Shown here: positions 35,073 to 43,667 of the stretch, one piece after another
Numbering within the stretch: position 1 is the stretch's first letter
How the letters are laid out: the number at the start of each line of letters is the position of its first letter
Origin: JANNYA01 sp031422315
Lineage (GTDB): Bacteria > Pseudomonadota > Gammaproteobacteria > Xanthomonadales > SZUA-5
DNA length: 64,000 nt
Direction: 5' to 3'
Assembly (NCBI GenBank): GCA_031422315.1
Contig: JANOQN010000014.1
Location: 1-64,000, forward strand
The notes under the pieces: generated by a model
What the model was told of the DNA's origin: nothing
Database searches by the model: none
What the model saw: the letters and a program-made list of their open reading frames with translations, nothing else
Position numbers and translations under genes: made by a program

Positions 35073-36842
35073 ATGCGCTGGATAACTAAACACACATCAT
35101 CACTATGGGTTTCACTTTGTTTGATTGCCATAGGCTTGAGCGCTCATGCGCAATCAACTGAAATTTTTAAAGACGGTTTTGAGGTTGACGCGCGTGCGCA
35201 GGCCGCGCGTTTTTTGGATCAAGCCAGCTTTGGCGGCACGCCAGCTGAAATACAGCGCTTGGTGTTGATCGGCAATGCTGCCTGGCTGGATGAGCAATTT
35301 GCCGCACCGGCTTCGCTGCAAAAACCGTATTTAGATTGGCTACGAACTAACAATGAAAATGTCTATCAACAGCAGCGTCAAGAGGCCTGGTTTATCCATT
35401 CCGCGCAGCTGGCAGATCCGAGCAATCCACTGCTAACGCATAATGATCAGCTGCGCCAGCGCGTTGCGTTTGCGCTATCGGAACTGCTGGTGGTGTCGGA
35501 TAAAAACGCCGCACTGCTATTTCAGCCTTGGGCATTGGCAGATTACTACGACACCCTCGCGCGAAACTCGTTTGGAAACTACCGAACGCTGTTAAAGGAA
35601 GTGACGCTACACCCGGCGATGGGGCGTTTTTTAAGCATGCTGGGCAATCGTAAAACAGATACTGCGCTCAATATTCGCCCGGATGAAAACTATGCGCGCG
35701 AAATAATGCAGCTGTTTTCGATTGGCTTGGTGCAATTGAATCTAGATGGCTCGCCGATTCTACAAAGCGGCCAGCCGATACCAACTTACGGGCAAAATCA
35801 GGTGCGCGGCTTCGCACACGTGTTTACCGGATGGAATTTTTCCGGCTGCACGCAGGCCAGCTATGCCGATTGCGAACCCGGAAATCCTTACGAGCAGCCT
35901 TGGACTACACCCATGGCTGCGGTTGAAGCCTTCCACGACACCAGCACGAATAAGCAGCTACTGACCTACCCTGGCGCGCAGCCCACCGGCGGGCTGATGA
36001 TTGCGGGCGGCAATGCGCAGCAGGAATTGGATATTGCGATTGACAATATTTTCAATCACCCCAATGTTGGCCCATTCGTGGCAAAACATCTGATCTTGCG
36101 ATTGATCACCAGCAACCCAACACCGGCCTACGTTGCACGTATTGCAGCCGTGTTTAATAACAACGGGCAAGGCGTACGCGGTGATCTTAAAGCCGTAGTG
36201 CGGGCGATACTATTGGACACGGAAGCGCGCAATGGCCCGATGAGCAGCAGCACTTTTGGCAAGCTGCGCGAGCCGATCACTAAGCTAGTCAAGCTGTGGC
36301 GGCTGACGAATGCGCGCTCAGGCAATGGCCGGGTATTTCGCTACTCGCATATCCGCGATGAGTTCGCACAATTTCCGCTCAGCGCGCCTTCGGTGTTTAA
36401 TTTTTTCAAACCCAATTTCGCGCAGCCGGGTGAAATTCGAAATGCTGGATTAGTCTCACCCGAGTTCCAAATCGCAACCGACACCACTTTGGTCAGCGCA
36501 CCCAATCAGCTGGGCTGGCGCATCATGCTTTTCTATCAAGGCAGTCGATACAGCGTGGTGTATGAAAACGGCGTGCCGGTACCCGAAGAAACGCTGATGG
36601 ATTACAGCGCGCTCAAAACGCTGGCGGCCAATCCTAGCCTGCTTATTGAGCATTTGAACTTGCATTTGATGTCAGGCCAGATGTCGGGAAGCATGAAAAA
36701 TTTACTCATCAATCGATTGAATGGCCAAGTGCCGGATGCCGTGCCAGGCCAAGCGCCGGGCGCACCGGATGTGCTGCTGTGGCGCGTGCAGCAGGCGCTG
36801 TATTTGATTGTCAATTCACCCGAATTCAATATCCAAAAGTGA
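35073..36842 (+). CDS. DUF1800 domain secreted protein
   Basis: A 589-residue exported protein from ATG 35073 with a signal peptide (to about SAHA-QS). DUF1800 spans about 30-570: ARFLDQASFGGTPAEIQRL near its start, NYAREIMQLFSIGL, FAHVFTGW, and NGPMSSSTFGKLREP. The family has no defined biochemical role but is nearly always paired with a DUF1501 protein gene, as here 31 bases downstream. The mature N-terminus carries STEIFKDGFEVDARAQ, so the FKDGFE text that ends other secreted proteins is at the front here. Confidence 0.9.
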   Translation: MRWITKHTSSLWVSLCLIAIGLSAHAQSTEIFKDGFEVDARAQAARFLDQASFGGTPAEIQRLVLIGNAAWLDEQFAAPASLQKPYLDWLRTNNENVYQQQRQEAWFIHSAQLADPSNPLLTHNDQLRQRVAFALSELLVVSDKNAALLFQPWALADYYDTLARNSFGNYRTLLKEVTLHPAMGRFLSMLGNRKTDTALNIRPDENYAREIMQLFSIGLVQLNLDGSPILQSGQPIPTYGQNQVRGFAHVFTGWNFSGCTQASYADCEPGNPYEQPWTTPMAAVEAFHDTSTNKQLLTYPGAQPTGGLMIAGGNAQQELDIAIDNIFNHPNVGPFVAKHLILRLITSNPTPAYVARIAAVFNNNGQGVRGDLKAVVRAILLDTEARNGPMSSSTFGKLREPITKLVKLWRLTNARSGNGRVFRYSHIRDEFAQFPLSAPSVFNFFKPNFAQPGEIRNAGLVSPEFQIATDTTLVSAPNQLGWRIMLFYQGSRYSVVYENGVPVPEETLMDYSALKTLAANPSLLIEHLNLHLMSGQMSGSMKNLLINRLNGQVPDAVPGQAPGAPDVLLWRVQQALYLIVNSPEFNIQK

Positions 36843-36873
36843 TGCAACGAGCGCATTTTAATTAGGAAAACCC

Positions 36874-38292
36874 ATGAAAGTTGATCGTCGAAAATTCATT
36901 CAAGAATCACTCAGTAAAGCGCTAGGCGGCGCCGCTGCATGTGGCGCTTTAGGCAATCTAGCGCTCTTAAGCGCAGCAGCCAACGCGCAAAGCCGGGGCA
37001 CGATTCCAAGTGATTACAAAGCGCTAGTGTGCGTGTTTATGCATGGCGGCAACGATAGCTTTAACACCATCGTGCCTTATGACGCCACCCGCTACAACGT
37101 CTACCGAGCGACCCGGCCCGCACTGGCGCTGCCACAAGCTGGCATTACGGCGATGGCGCTTAACCCGCAAGCTATTCAAGCAGGATTGCCGGGCGGCCCG
37201 CCGAGCGATGGTGGCAGCTATGGATTTCACCCGGCCATGCCCGAGCTGCGGCAGCTGTTTAACAGTCAGCGCGTTGCCATCATGGCGAACGTCGGCCCGC
37301 TGCTGCGCCCAACAACCCAAGCGCAGTATTTAAGCGACACGCATCCGCTACCACCGCAGCTATTTTCACATGATGATCAAGCGAATTTTTGGCAAACCTC
37401 GCGCCCGGATAATCCAAACGCAAACGGCTGGGGCGGTCGTATGGCGGACTTACTGTTCGCTAGTAATCCGAATCAACAGCTACCGATGACGATCTCGTTA
37501 GATAGTCAGAGCCTGTTCCAGCGCGGCGGCGCTATTGATCAATATGTGATGGGCTCCAATGGCGCTGAAACGATTGACTATTTAGGTGCCTATCAAAATG
37601 AACTGGGCACATCGAGCTTCAACGCGCTAATGGCCGAAGGCACGCAGGCGCATATGTTCGAACGCGCCTATGCCAGGGCTACCCGCCGTTCCATCAGCAC
37701 GTACACCTTGCTCAATGCCGCACTCACTCAAGCGCCTACATGGTCGAGCGCATTTCCCGAATCCAACTTAGGCAAGCAGCTAAGGCAAGTAGCGAACATT
37801 ATTAGCGTGCGCGGCAGCAGCGGTTTGAACATGCGCAGACAAGTGTTTTTTGTCGGCTTAGGCGGCTTTGATACGCACGACGATCAGCTCGCCGTTCAAG
37901 CCAGTTTATTAGCGCAATTTTCCCAGGCCATGCAGGCATTCAACGCGGCTACCGAACAACTCGGCATTGCCAGCTCTGTTACCACATTCACGGCTTCGGA
38001 TTTTGGTCGCACGCTATCCACCAATGGCGATGGCACCGATCACGGCTGGGGCGGGCACCATTTCATCATGGGCGGCGCTGTGCGCGGCGGGCGCTTTTAC
38101 GGGCAAATGCCTTCGCTTGCGCAGTTCAATAACCCGAACGACGCCGGCTACGGGCAAATTATTCCAAGCACTGGCGTTGATCCTTACGCCGCCACGCTGG
38201 CATCGTGGTTTGGCGTGAATGCCGGCGGTTTGAGCGATATTTTCCCGAGTTTGATCGAGTATCCGAACGCGAATTTGGGGTTTATGGGTTGA
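36874..38292 (+). CDS. DUF1501 domain protein with Tat signal
   Basis: A 472-residue protein. The N-terminus MKVDRRKFIQESLSKALGGA has the twin-arginine motif RRKFI and a hydrophobic stretch, so it is likely exported folded via Tat. The DUF1501 domain covers the rest: LVCVFMHGGNDSFNTIVPYD, FDTHDDQ and GWGGHHFIMGGAV. The fold is related to alkaline phosphatase-like hydrolases (sulfatase type), but the activity is unknown. ATG 36874 with AGGA upstream. It forms a two-gene unit with the DUF1800 gene. Confidence 0.92.
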   Translation: MKVDRRKFIQESLSKALGGAAACGALGNLALLSAAANAQSRGTIPSDYKALVCVFMHGGNDSFNTIVPYDATRYNVYRATRPALALPQAGITAMALNPQAIQAGLPGGPPSDGGSYGFHPAMPELRQLFNSQRVAIMANVGPLLRPTTQAQYLSDTHPLPPQLFSHDDQANFWQTSRPDNPNANGWGGRMADLLFASNPNQQLPMTISLDSQSLFQRGGAIDQYVMGSNGAETIDYLGAYQNELGTSSFNALMAEGTQAHMFERAYARATRRSISTYTLLNAALTQAPTWSSAFPESNLGKQLRQVANIISVRGSSGLNMRRQVFFVGLGGFDTHDDQLAVQASLLAQFSQAMQAFNAATEQLGIASSVTTFTASDFGRTLSTNGDGTDHGWGGHHFIMGGAVRGGRFYGQMPSLAQFNNPNDAGYGQIIPSTGVDPYAATLASWFGVNAGGLSDIFPSLIEYPNANLGFMG

Positions 38293-38307
38293 GGTGGTGC
38301 GCCGCGC

Positions 38308-38901
38308 TTAATCAGCTTCCAAATCTTTCCTTAAGCCATCAATAAAGCCCAAATCCAATAGCAAACCCTCAAGCGCGTGCAAAGGCACGATGCCGGTAGC
38401 GCGCACAATTTCTGGTGGATCAAACTTCAAACCATTATGGCGATAGATGGTCAACACACCACCCGCCACATCGATTAACCAGAGTTCGCGCACGCCTGCG
38501 CTATCGTACGCTTGGCGCTTTTCTATCAGATCAAAACTAGCGGTGCTGGGGGAAAGCACTTCGATAATCACATCCGGTGCACCGCGCACTCCTTTCGCGT
38601 CGATTTTGCTGGCGTCACATACCACCAAAATGTCGGGCTCGAACACTGTGCGCACATCCGCATCGGCTTCATTGTGCTTGGGCAAGCGCACGCCAACCGG
38701 TGCCACTCGCGCCTGGCAGGGTTTGCCAAGCAGTGCATTTCTAAGCTGAGCACCTAGTTCACTAACTACCGACTGATGCGCCCAGTTCGGCGGTGCCATT
38801 GCACGCGCTTCACCGTTGATGAGTTCCCAGCGCTCATGTTCCGGCCAGAGTAGGTACTGAGCAAATGTAAATTCGCCAGATTTAAGTGCGAGTTGCGGCA
38901 T
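38308..38901 (-). CDS. Uma2-family (DUF820) putative endonuclease
   Basis: A 197-residue protein with a PD-(D/E)xK-type fold: GEFTFAQYLLWPEHERWELI, FEPDILVVCD and APDVIIEVLSPST (with E as the metal ligand), then KRQAYDSAGVRELWLID. Uma2 genes are abundant in cyanobacteria and scattered in other phyla; function is not established. ATG 38901 is favoured by AAGGAA before it; a longer reading to 38934 is possible. It converges on the DUF1501 gene and has no partner gene. Confidence 0.88.
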   Translation of the reverse strand: MPQLALKSGEFTFAQYLLWPEHERWELINGEARAMAPPNWAHQSVVSELGAQLRNALLGKPCQARVAPVGVRLPKHNEADADVRTVFEPDILVVCDASKIDAKGVRGAPDVIIEVLSPSTASFDLIEKRQAYDSAGVRELWLIDVAGGVLTIYRHNGLKFDPPEIVRATGIVPLHALEGLLLDLGFIDGLRKDLEAD

Positions 38902-39190
38902 GGTGGATTTCCTTGAGCAAATGGTGGTGTGCAACTAGTTTAGCTTGGATCGAAGTTTGAGACTGGTTGAAGGGAGCACGAGCTCAAAACCAGCGCCACA
39001 CTGATCTGTGTGACATACGTATCCCAACATGGCCAACTTAACACTGAGTTAAGCTGACTCACGTTTGCAACAAGCGAGTAGGCACCCCAAGCTGACAATT
39101 GTCATACCAATAACCTGATGCGCGAACCTATCAGCAGATAGATTTGTGCGCCACAATGACGCACTTTCTGGCCATTGATGCGCGATCACA

Positions 39191-40384
39191 ATGAAACTTT
39201 TCGGTAGCGTTTTTAAAAGCGACACGCTCGACGCCGCGTCACAGCCTTGGCGTAAGCTCAATTTGATCTATTTGGTGTTTGTGTTTTTACCACTGCTAAT
39301 GCCGCTAGATTTAGCGCCGTCAAAATGGGCGCTTACGATTTTGGCGATTTTGCTGTTTTTGCCGGTTTATTGGCGCAGCTTCGTGCAAAAGCCAGCCGAT
39401 GCGCTGCGTTCGGCGCTGTTCATTGCGCTGATTGGCTTTGCGCTGATCTTCGTGCATGCCGGCGGCGGCTCATTTATCGTCTATGCAATGGCTACGCTGG
39501 GTTTCCATCAAGCGCCGCGTAAAGCACTACTGGTCGGGCTTAGCCTACAGGCGATTATGCTGCTGCTGTTCGTCAGCCTCGGCTATCACTTGTTCGCGTT
39601 CTTGCCGTTGCTGGTCATTAGTATGGCTATGATTTCGGGCGCTATTTTTGGGCGCCGCGAAATGCTGCGCAATGCTGAGCTACACCAATCCCGTGATGAA
39701 GTGGTACGCCACGCCAAGAACGCTGAGCGCGAACGCATCAGCCGTGATTTGCACGATTTGCTGGGGCACACGCTGTCCGTGATTGCGATGAAAAGTGAGC
39801 TGGCGCGAAAGCTTGCCCCGCGTGATTTAGCCGCAGCGATTGGCGAAATATCTGAAGTTGAGCGAATCTCACGCGATGCCTTAGCGCAGGTGCGCGAAGC
39901 GGTCACGGGGATGCGCACGACTGAGTTTTCTGCTGAGCTTGCTAGCGCCCGTGTCACGCTAATGAGCGCGGGCGTTGCGGTGCAGATTGACGAAGCTGCG
40001 CTCAGTTTGACGGTGCCTGAAACTTACGCGCAGGTGCTAGGTTTGGCGCTGCGTGAGGCCATCACCAATGTACTTCGACATGCTCAAGCGAGCCGCGTTG
40101 AAATTGCATTAAAGCAAACTGACACGCACTGGCAGCTACGCGTGCAAGACGATGGCGTGGGCATCGGGCCGCGCCCTCCAGGCAACGGATTAAGCGGCAT
40201 GCAGGCGCGTTTAAGCTGCGTCGGCGGGGGTTTGCAGCTCAGTGCCGCGCAAAACGGCGGCACGCTATTGTTAGCGCAGCTGCCAAATTTGCCGGGCAAA
40301 GCAGCCATCCAGAGCGCGAATGATGCAACCGAATCGATAAGCATGGCGCTACCGCCACTCGTTAGCGCACTGGCGCCGCGCTAA
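39191..40384 (+). CDS. DesK-type sensor histidine kinase
   Basis: A 397-residue membrane kinase of the NarL/HPK7 group. Five or six hydrophobic spans fill the first 155 residues. The phospho-acceptor region is ERERISRDLHDLLGHTLSVI (His in RDLHD), then the N-box EAITNVLRHA and G1 VQDDGVGIG, with G2 GNGLSGMQARL. This is the DesK layout, where membrane spans sense lipid order or a small signal. Its stop overlaps the regulator's start by one base (TAATG). Its target genes are not adjacent. Confidence 0.9.
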   Translation: MKLFGSVFKSDTLDAASQPWRKLNLIYLVFVFLPLLMPLDLAPSKWALTILAILLFLPVYWRSFVQKPADALRSALFIALIGFALIFVHAGGGSFIVYAMATLGFHQAPRKALLVGLSLQAIMLLLFVSLGYHLFAFLPLLVISMAMISGAIFGRREMLRNAELHQSRDEVVRHAKNAERERISRDLHDLLGHTLSVIAMKSELARKLAPRDLAAAIGEISEVERISRDALAQVREAVTGMRTTEFSAELASARVTLMSAGVAVQIDEAALSLTVPETYAQVLGLALREAITNVLRHAQASRVEIALKQTDTHWQLRVQDDGVGIGPRPPGNGLSGMQARLSCVGGGLQLSAAQNGGTLLLAQLPNLPGKAAIQSANDATESISMALPPLVSALAPR

Positions 40385-40986
40385 TGCGTATCGTGCTTGC
40401 TGAAGATCAAACACTTTTGCGCGGCGCGCTGGTTACGCTGCTCAAACTAGAGCCCGATATTGAAGTAGTCGGCGAAGCAAGTGACGGCATCCAAGCGCTT
40501 GCACAAGTGCGCAAATGGGCGCCAGATATTTTACTTACCGACATAGAAATGCCGGGTTTGAGCGGCTTGGATGTCGCAAGCCAGCTCAAAATTGATGCCA
40601 GCGCCACGCGGGTTGTGATCATTACCACGTTCGCGCGCGGCGGCTATTTGCGCCGCGCATTGGACGCAGGCGTGCGCGGTTATTTGCTCAAAGAAATGCC
40701 GGTAGAAAAATTAGCCGAAGCGCTGCGGCGTGTACACGCAGGCGCAAGAGCAATTGCACCCGAGCTAGCATTGGATGCCTGGCAAGTCGAGGCCGATCCA
40801 CTCACTGATCGCGAACGCGCCGTACTGCGCTTGGCCGGTGAAGGATTGAGCACCATTGATATCGGTCTGCAGCTACATTTATCGGGTGGCACCGTACGCA
40901 ATTATCTAAGTGAAGCCATCGGCAAACTGCAGGCATCTAATCGCGTCGATGCGTATCGGCTAGCACGTCAGCGGGGTTGGCTATAA
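40384..40986 (+). CDS. DesR-type response regulator, LuxR/NarL family
   Basis: A 200-residue regulator: receiver domain at 1-120 with phospho-acceptor Asp in DILLTDIEMPGLSG, then a LuxR helix-turn-helix at about 140-195 (LTDRERAVLRLAGEGLSTID, GTVRNYLSEAIGKL). The gene starts at 40384 inside the kinase stop codon, so both form a single operon. It works with the DesK-type kinase; no nearby desaturase or ABC gene tells what they control. Confidence 0.92.
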   Translation: MRIVLAEDQTLLRGALVTLLKLEPDIEVVGEASDGIQALAQVRKWAPDILLTDIEMPGLSGLDVASQLKIDASATRVVIITTFARGGYLRRALDAGVRGYLLKEMPVEKLAEALRRVHAGARAIAPELALDAWQVEADPLTDRERAVLRLAGEGLSTIDIGLQLHLSGGTVRNYLSEAIGKLQASNRVDAYRLARQRGWL

Positions 40987-41300
40987 AAGCGTCTTGCGAG
41001 CCGCTCTAGCCTTAAGCAACTTCCCGTTCTGCGGATTTTCAGTCATGAATTTGGCCTATGTGAAATGGAATCAGCATTGAAATTGTGACTGCGCTGCATT
41101 GTCTGCAAAAACCGTGAGGTACTGATCAAATCAGGCGTAGGGCTGCTCAATTCGGGCGAAACAGTGATTCGCTTGGACGCCATGTTGTGATTTTGCAATG
41201 ACAAGCAGAGCATCGGCGTCGTGGCGGTATCCCTATCTGGATTGTTTCTCAGCCATGTTGTGCGCATCTTTATCAATTCCAAAAATAGAGGAAGCTTTCA
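40987..41300. other. Intergenic region, no gene supported
   Basis: Over 300 bases without a convincing gene, repeat or RNA. The last 20 bases carry GAGGAAG before the next start codon. Confidence 0.5.
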
Positions 41301-41804
41301 ATGATTAGCTATTTATTGCTCGCAGGTGCTTTTACAGCCATGCAACTCAATGTTTTTGAAATCCCGGCGAATTCGCCTTTCAAGCTGCAAAAAGCAGAAG
41401 CACAATATGGAAGTCCGGCCTCGTTTAGCGGCGAGATTACTATTCAAGCAGAATACGCGTTTGAATGGCGGATTATTGACGACGCGCCCGACACCTTGGA
41501 AATGCACATATTTGCCAGTCATGAAGATATGAGCCGTTTTCTGTTCGACAAAAAATATCCATCAAAACAGTTGTATGTGGTAAACCCTGAAGCTGTGGCA
41601 GGAATTTTGATGAGTCCTAAGGACAAACAAGATCTACTTAACGCGAAAACACTGAGACGCACTGGCGTTGCCACTTTTTACTTAGCCGATCTGTCAACCG
41701 CGATTGATTGCGATTCACGCTCGTATGGCGTCAGAGTAGTGAGCGCAATTGCGACAAATAAGATGGCTGAAACGATTTACGTTCCGACACACAAGGGTTG
41801 CTAA
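41301..41804 (+). CDS. Hypothetical protein (167 aa), exported or membrane-anchored
   Basis: I do not recognise it. An N-terminal hydrophobic stretch (MISYLLLAGAFTAMQL) may be a signal or anchor. The rest is acidic, with IIDDAPDTLEMHIFASHEDM and two cysteines near the C-terminus (CDSRSYG and KGC) that could form a disulfide if exported. GAGGAAG lies before ATG 41301. It stands between the two-component operon and a second orphan gene on the same strand. Confidence 0.6.
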   Translation: MISYLLLAGAFTAMQLNVFEIPANSPFKLQKAEAQYGSPASFSGEITIQAEYAFEWRIIDDAPDTLEMHIFASHEDMSRFLFDKKYPSKQLYVVNPEAVAGILMSPKDKQDLLNAKTLRRTGVATFYLADLSTAIDCDSRSYGVRVVSAIATNKMAETIYVPTHKGC

Positions 41805-41908
41805 AGGAATGGAAAAGAGCCGTTGTTTGAATCAAAATTGATCGTTCAAATTTAACATGAAAAACGTCAAGACTGCCGAATTTTAAGCTGGAATTTTAAG
41901 GAGTATTT

Positions 41909-42607
41909 ATGAAATCACTACTGTTACTACTAGTCGCAATTGCTTCGTCAACTTGTTTCGCAAAACCAGCAAAAATTCCCGGCACAGATATCGACGAAAA
42001 AATATTAGAGCTGACAATCTTAGAAATAACAGAGCCAACTTTTACTTTCGACGAATTTAAAGAGAAAATTTCGTATTTCGATTATTATATCGGCGGTTAC
42101 CCGCCTCGATTTAAAAGCGATGAAGAACGCGACTTTGTTTACAATGAGTGGCTTAAAGTCGTATCTGAAGCGGAAGCTTTCGGAAAGAAAAACCCTGAGA
42201 CAGAGAACGCTTGGTTCATTCTGTCAGAGCTTTATCGTCAAGGGCATAACATGGATGTTAAAGGCAGCGCTGAGAAAGCACGCGCTAATTTAGTCGGCTG
42301 CCTAAAAGAGTTTAGAAAGTCAATTCCTTGTAATTTATCAGCCTCCTATTTATACCTGTCAATAGGAGAAAAATATCTTGGCGACGCTGAAAAAAGTTTG
42401 CGAATTTTAAGGCAAGAGTTTTTGCCTAACAAAAACGCTGAAGTAGAGGCCGGATATGTGCTGCTATACATTTATAAAAAGAATAATAAAATGGCGAAAA
42501 AACAAATCGATCAGTTTATAAGCGAATTTCCAAACTCTAATCGAGTCAGAGATTTTACCGAAATTAGAAAGGGGTTAGAAGGCCCTATAAAATACAGAAC
42601 AAACTAG
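41909..42607 (+). CDS. Secreted helical-repeat (TPR/Sel1-like) hypothetical protein
   Basis: A 232-residue protein with a signal peptide (MKSLLLLLVAIASSTCFA). The mature part is mostly amphipathic helices in pairs, for example NAWFILSELYRQGHNMDVKG followed by SAEKARANLVGCLKEF, which looks like a TPR or Sel1 repeat set. The gene is clearly richer in A+T than its neighbours (many AAA, AAT and ATA codons), which hints at recent acquisition. AGGAG precedes ATG 41909. No partner known. Confidence 0.6.
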   Translation: MKSLLLLLVAIASSTCFAKPAKIPGTDIDEKILELTILEITEPTFTFDEFKEKISYFDYYIGGYPPRFKSDEERDFVYNEWLKVVSEAEAFGKKNPETENAWFILSELYRQGHNMDVKGSAEKARANLVGCLKEFRKSIPCNLSASYLYLSIGEKYLGDAEKSLRILRQEFLPNKNAEVEAGYVLLYIYKKNNKMAKKQIDQFISEFPNSNRVRDFTEIRKGLEGPIKYRTN

Positions 42608-42707
42608 TGGTTGATTGGTTTAGCAACAATGCGTCAGTCAAGCGCCGCCAAGCGAAAGGTGAGGTTTCATTCTGCTATCGCTTCAAAAAATGAGCTGAAA
42701 CTGCGGG

Positions 42708-43481
42708 TCAGCTTTTAGCCCCAAACCTAGCCACCCGTTTCTCCAAAAACGCCGCCGCTCCTTCAGCAAAATCCTCGCCGGCAAATCCTTTGTCAAAGCG
42801 GGCGCATGATTCGGCCGACTCAATACGCTGACCGGAGGCGATCTCCATCAGCGTGGCTTTAATGGCGGCCATAGCACTGCTGGAGTTGGCGAGTAATGTT
42901 TCGCATAGTGTTTTAACGGCCGGCAAAAGCGTGTTGGGTGCGTGCACTTCGTGGACTAGCCCATAAGTGAGCGCTTGGTACGCGGGCCAGGGTTTTGCGG
43001 TGAGCAGCAGCTCTTTGGTGCGCGCGGCGCCGACTAAATCGACGATCCGCGCAGTATCGCTCAGGCTGTAGCTCAGCCCGAGTTTGGCCGGCGTGAGCGC
43101 GAACTGGCAGTCGTTCTGTGCCATGCGAAAATCACAGGCGCAGGCTAAGCTTAGCCCGCCACCGTAAACCGAGCCTTGCAGCACTGCAATCGTGGGAATG
43201 CTTAAATTTTGCAGCGCGCGCCCGGCGTTTTGCACGTGGTGATGGTTTTCGCGCATCCAGTTTAAATCATGGATATTGGCTTGTAGCTCGGCAATATCGG
43301 CACCGGCGCTAAACGTGTTGCCTGCGCCGCGCAGTACTAAAACCCGCGCTTCGGTTTCAGCTTGCTTTAGCAATTCGGGCAGCTTCTGCCACATGGATTT
43401 GGTCAGTGCGTTTTTCTTCTCGGGGCGATTGAGGGTGAGGGTTGCGATGCCGTTAGCGCATTCGAGTAGAAGGTCGGTCAT
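42708..43481 (-). CDS. Enoyl-CoA hydratase/isomerase family protein
   Basis: A 257-residue crotonase-fold enzyme acting on acyl-CoA thioesters in the cytoplasm. The oxyanion-hole segments are NTFSAGADIAEL and GSVYGGGLSLACACDFRMA. The two catalytic Glu residues of classical hydratases (GGGC-E and the later P-E) are not present: Ser occupies the first place and Ala the second (LTPAKLGLSY). So it may be an isomerase, another crotonase activity, or an inactive paralogue. It lies at the end of the nuo locus, after a family A repeat. Confidence 0.8.
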   Translation of the reverse strand: MTDLLLECANGIATLTLNRPEKKNALTKSMWQKLPELLKQAETEARVLVLRGAGNTFSAGADIAELQANIHDLNWMRENHHHVQNAGRALQNLSIPTIAVLQGSVYGGGLSLACACDFRMAQNDCQFALTPAKLGLSYSLSDTARIVDLVGAARTKELLLTAKPWPAYQALTYGLVHEVHAPNTLLPAVKTLCETLLANSSSAMAAIKATLMEIASGQRIESAESCARFDKGFAGEDFAEGAAAFLEKRVARFGAKS

Positions 43482-43488
43482 ATATTCC

Positions 43489-43593
43489 CCTCGTCATTCC
43501 CGCGAAGGCGGGAATCCAGGCTCCTTATGCGATTGGTTGAACGCTGACAGCTGTTCTGGATCCCCGCTTTCTCGGGGATGACGATAAGGTAGA
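43489..43593. repeat. Family A inverted-repeat element, copy 2
   Basis: A 105-base unit. The left end CCTCGTCATTCCCGCGAAGG and the right end CTTTCTCGGGGATGACGATA (followed by AGGTAGA) are the inverted ends of the family seen at 5990-6145. It lies between nuoN and the enoyl-CoA hydratase-family gene and leaves about 75 bases before nuoN. It may separate the two transcription units. Confidence 0.75.
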
Positions 43594-43667
43594 TAGAGCG
43601 ACTATAGCGGTAGATTGCGTTGACGACTAATTTCCGACCGAAGTGGAGCGAAGCATCCAAAGTCGAT

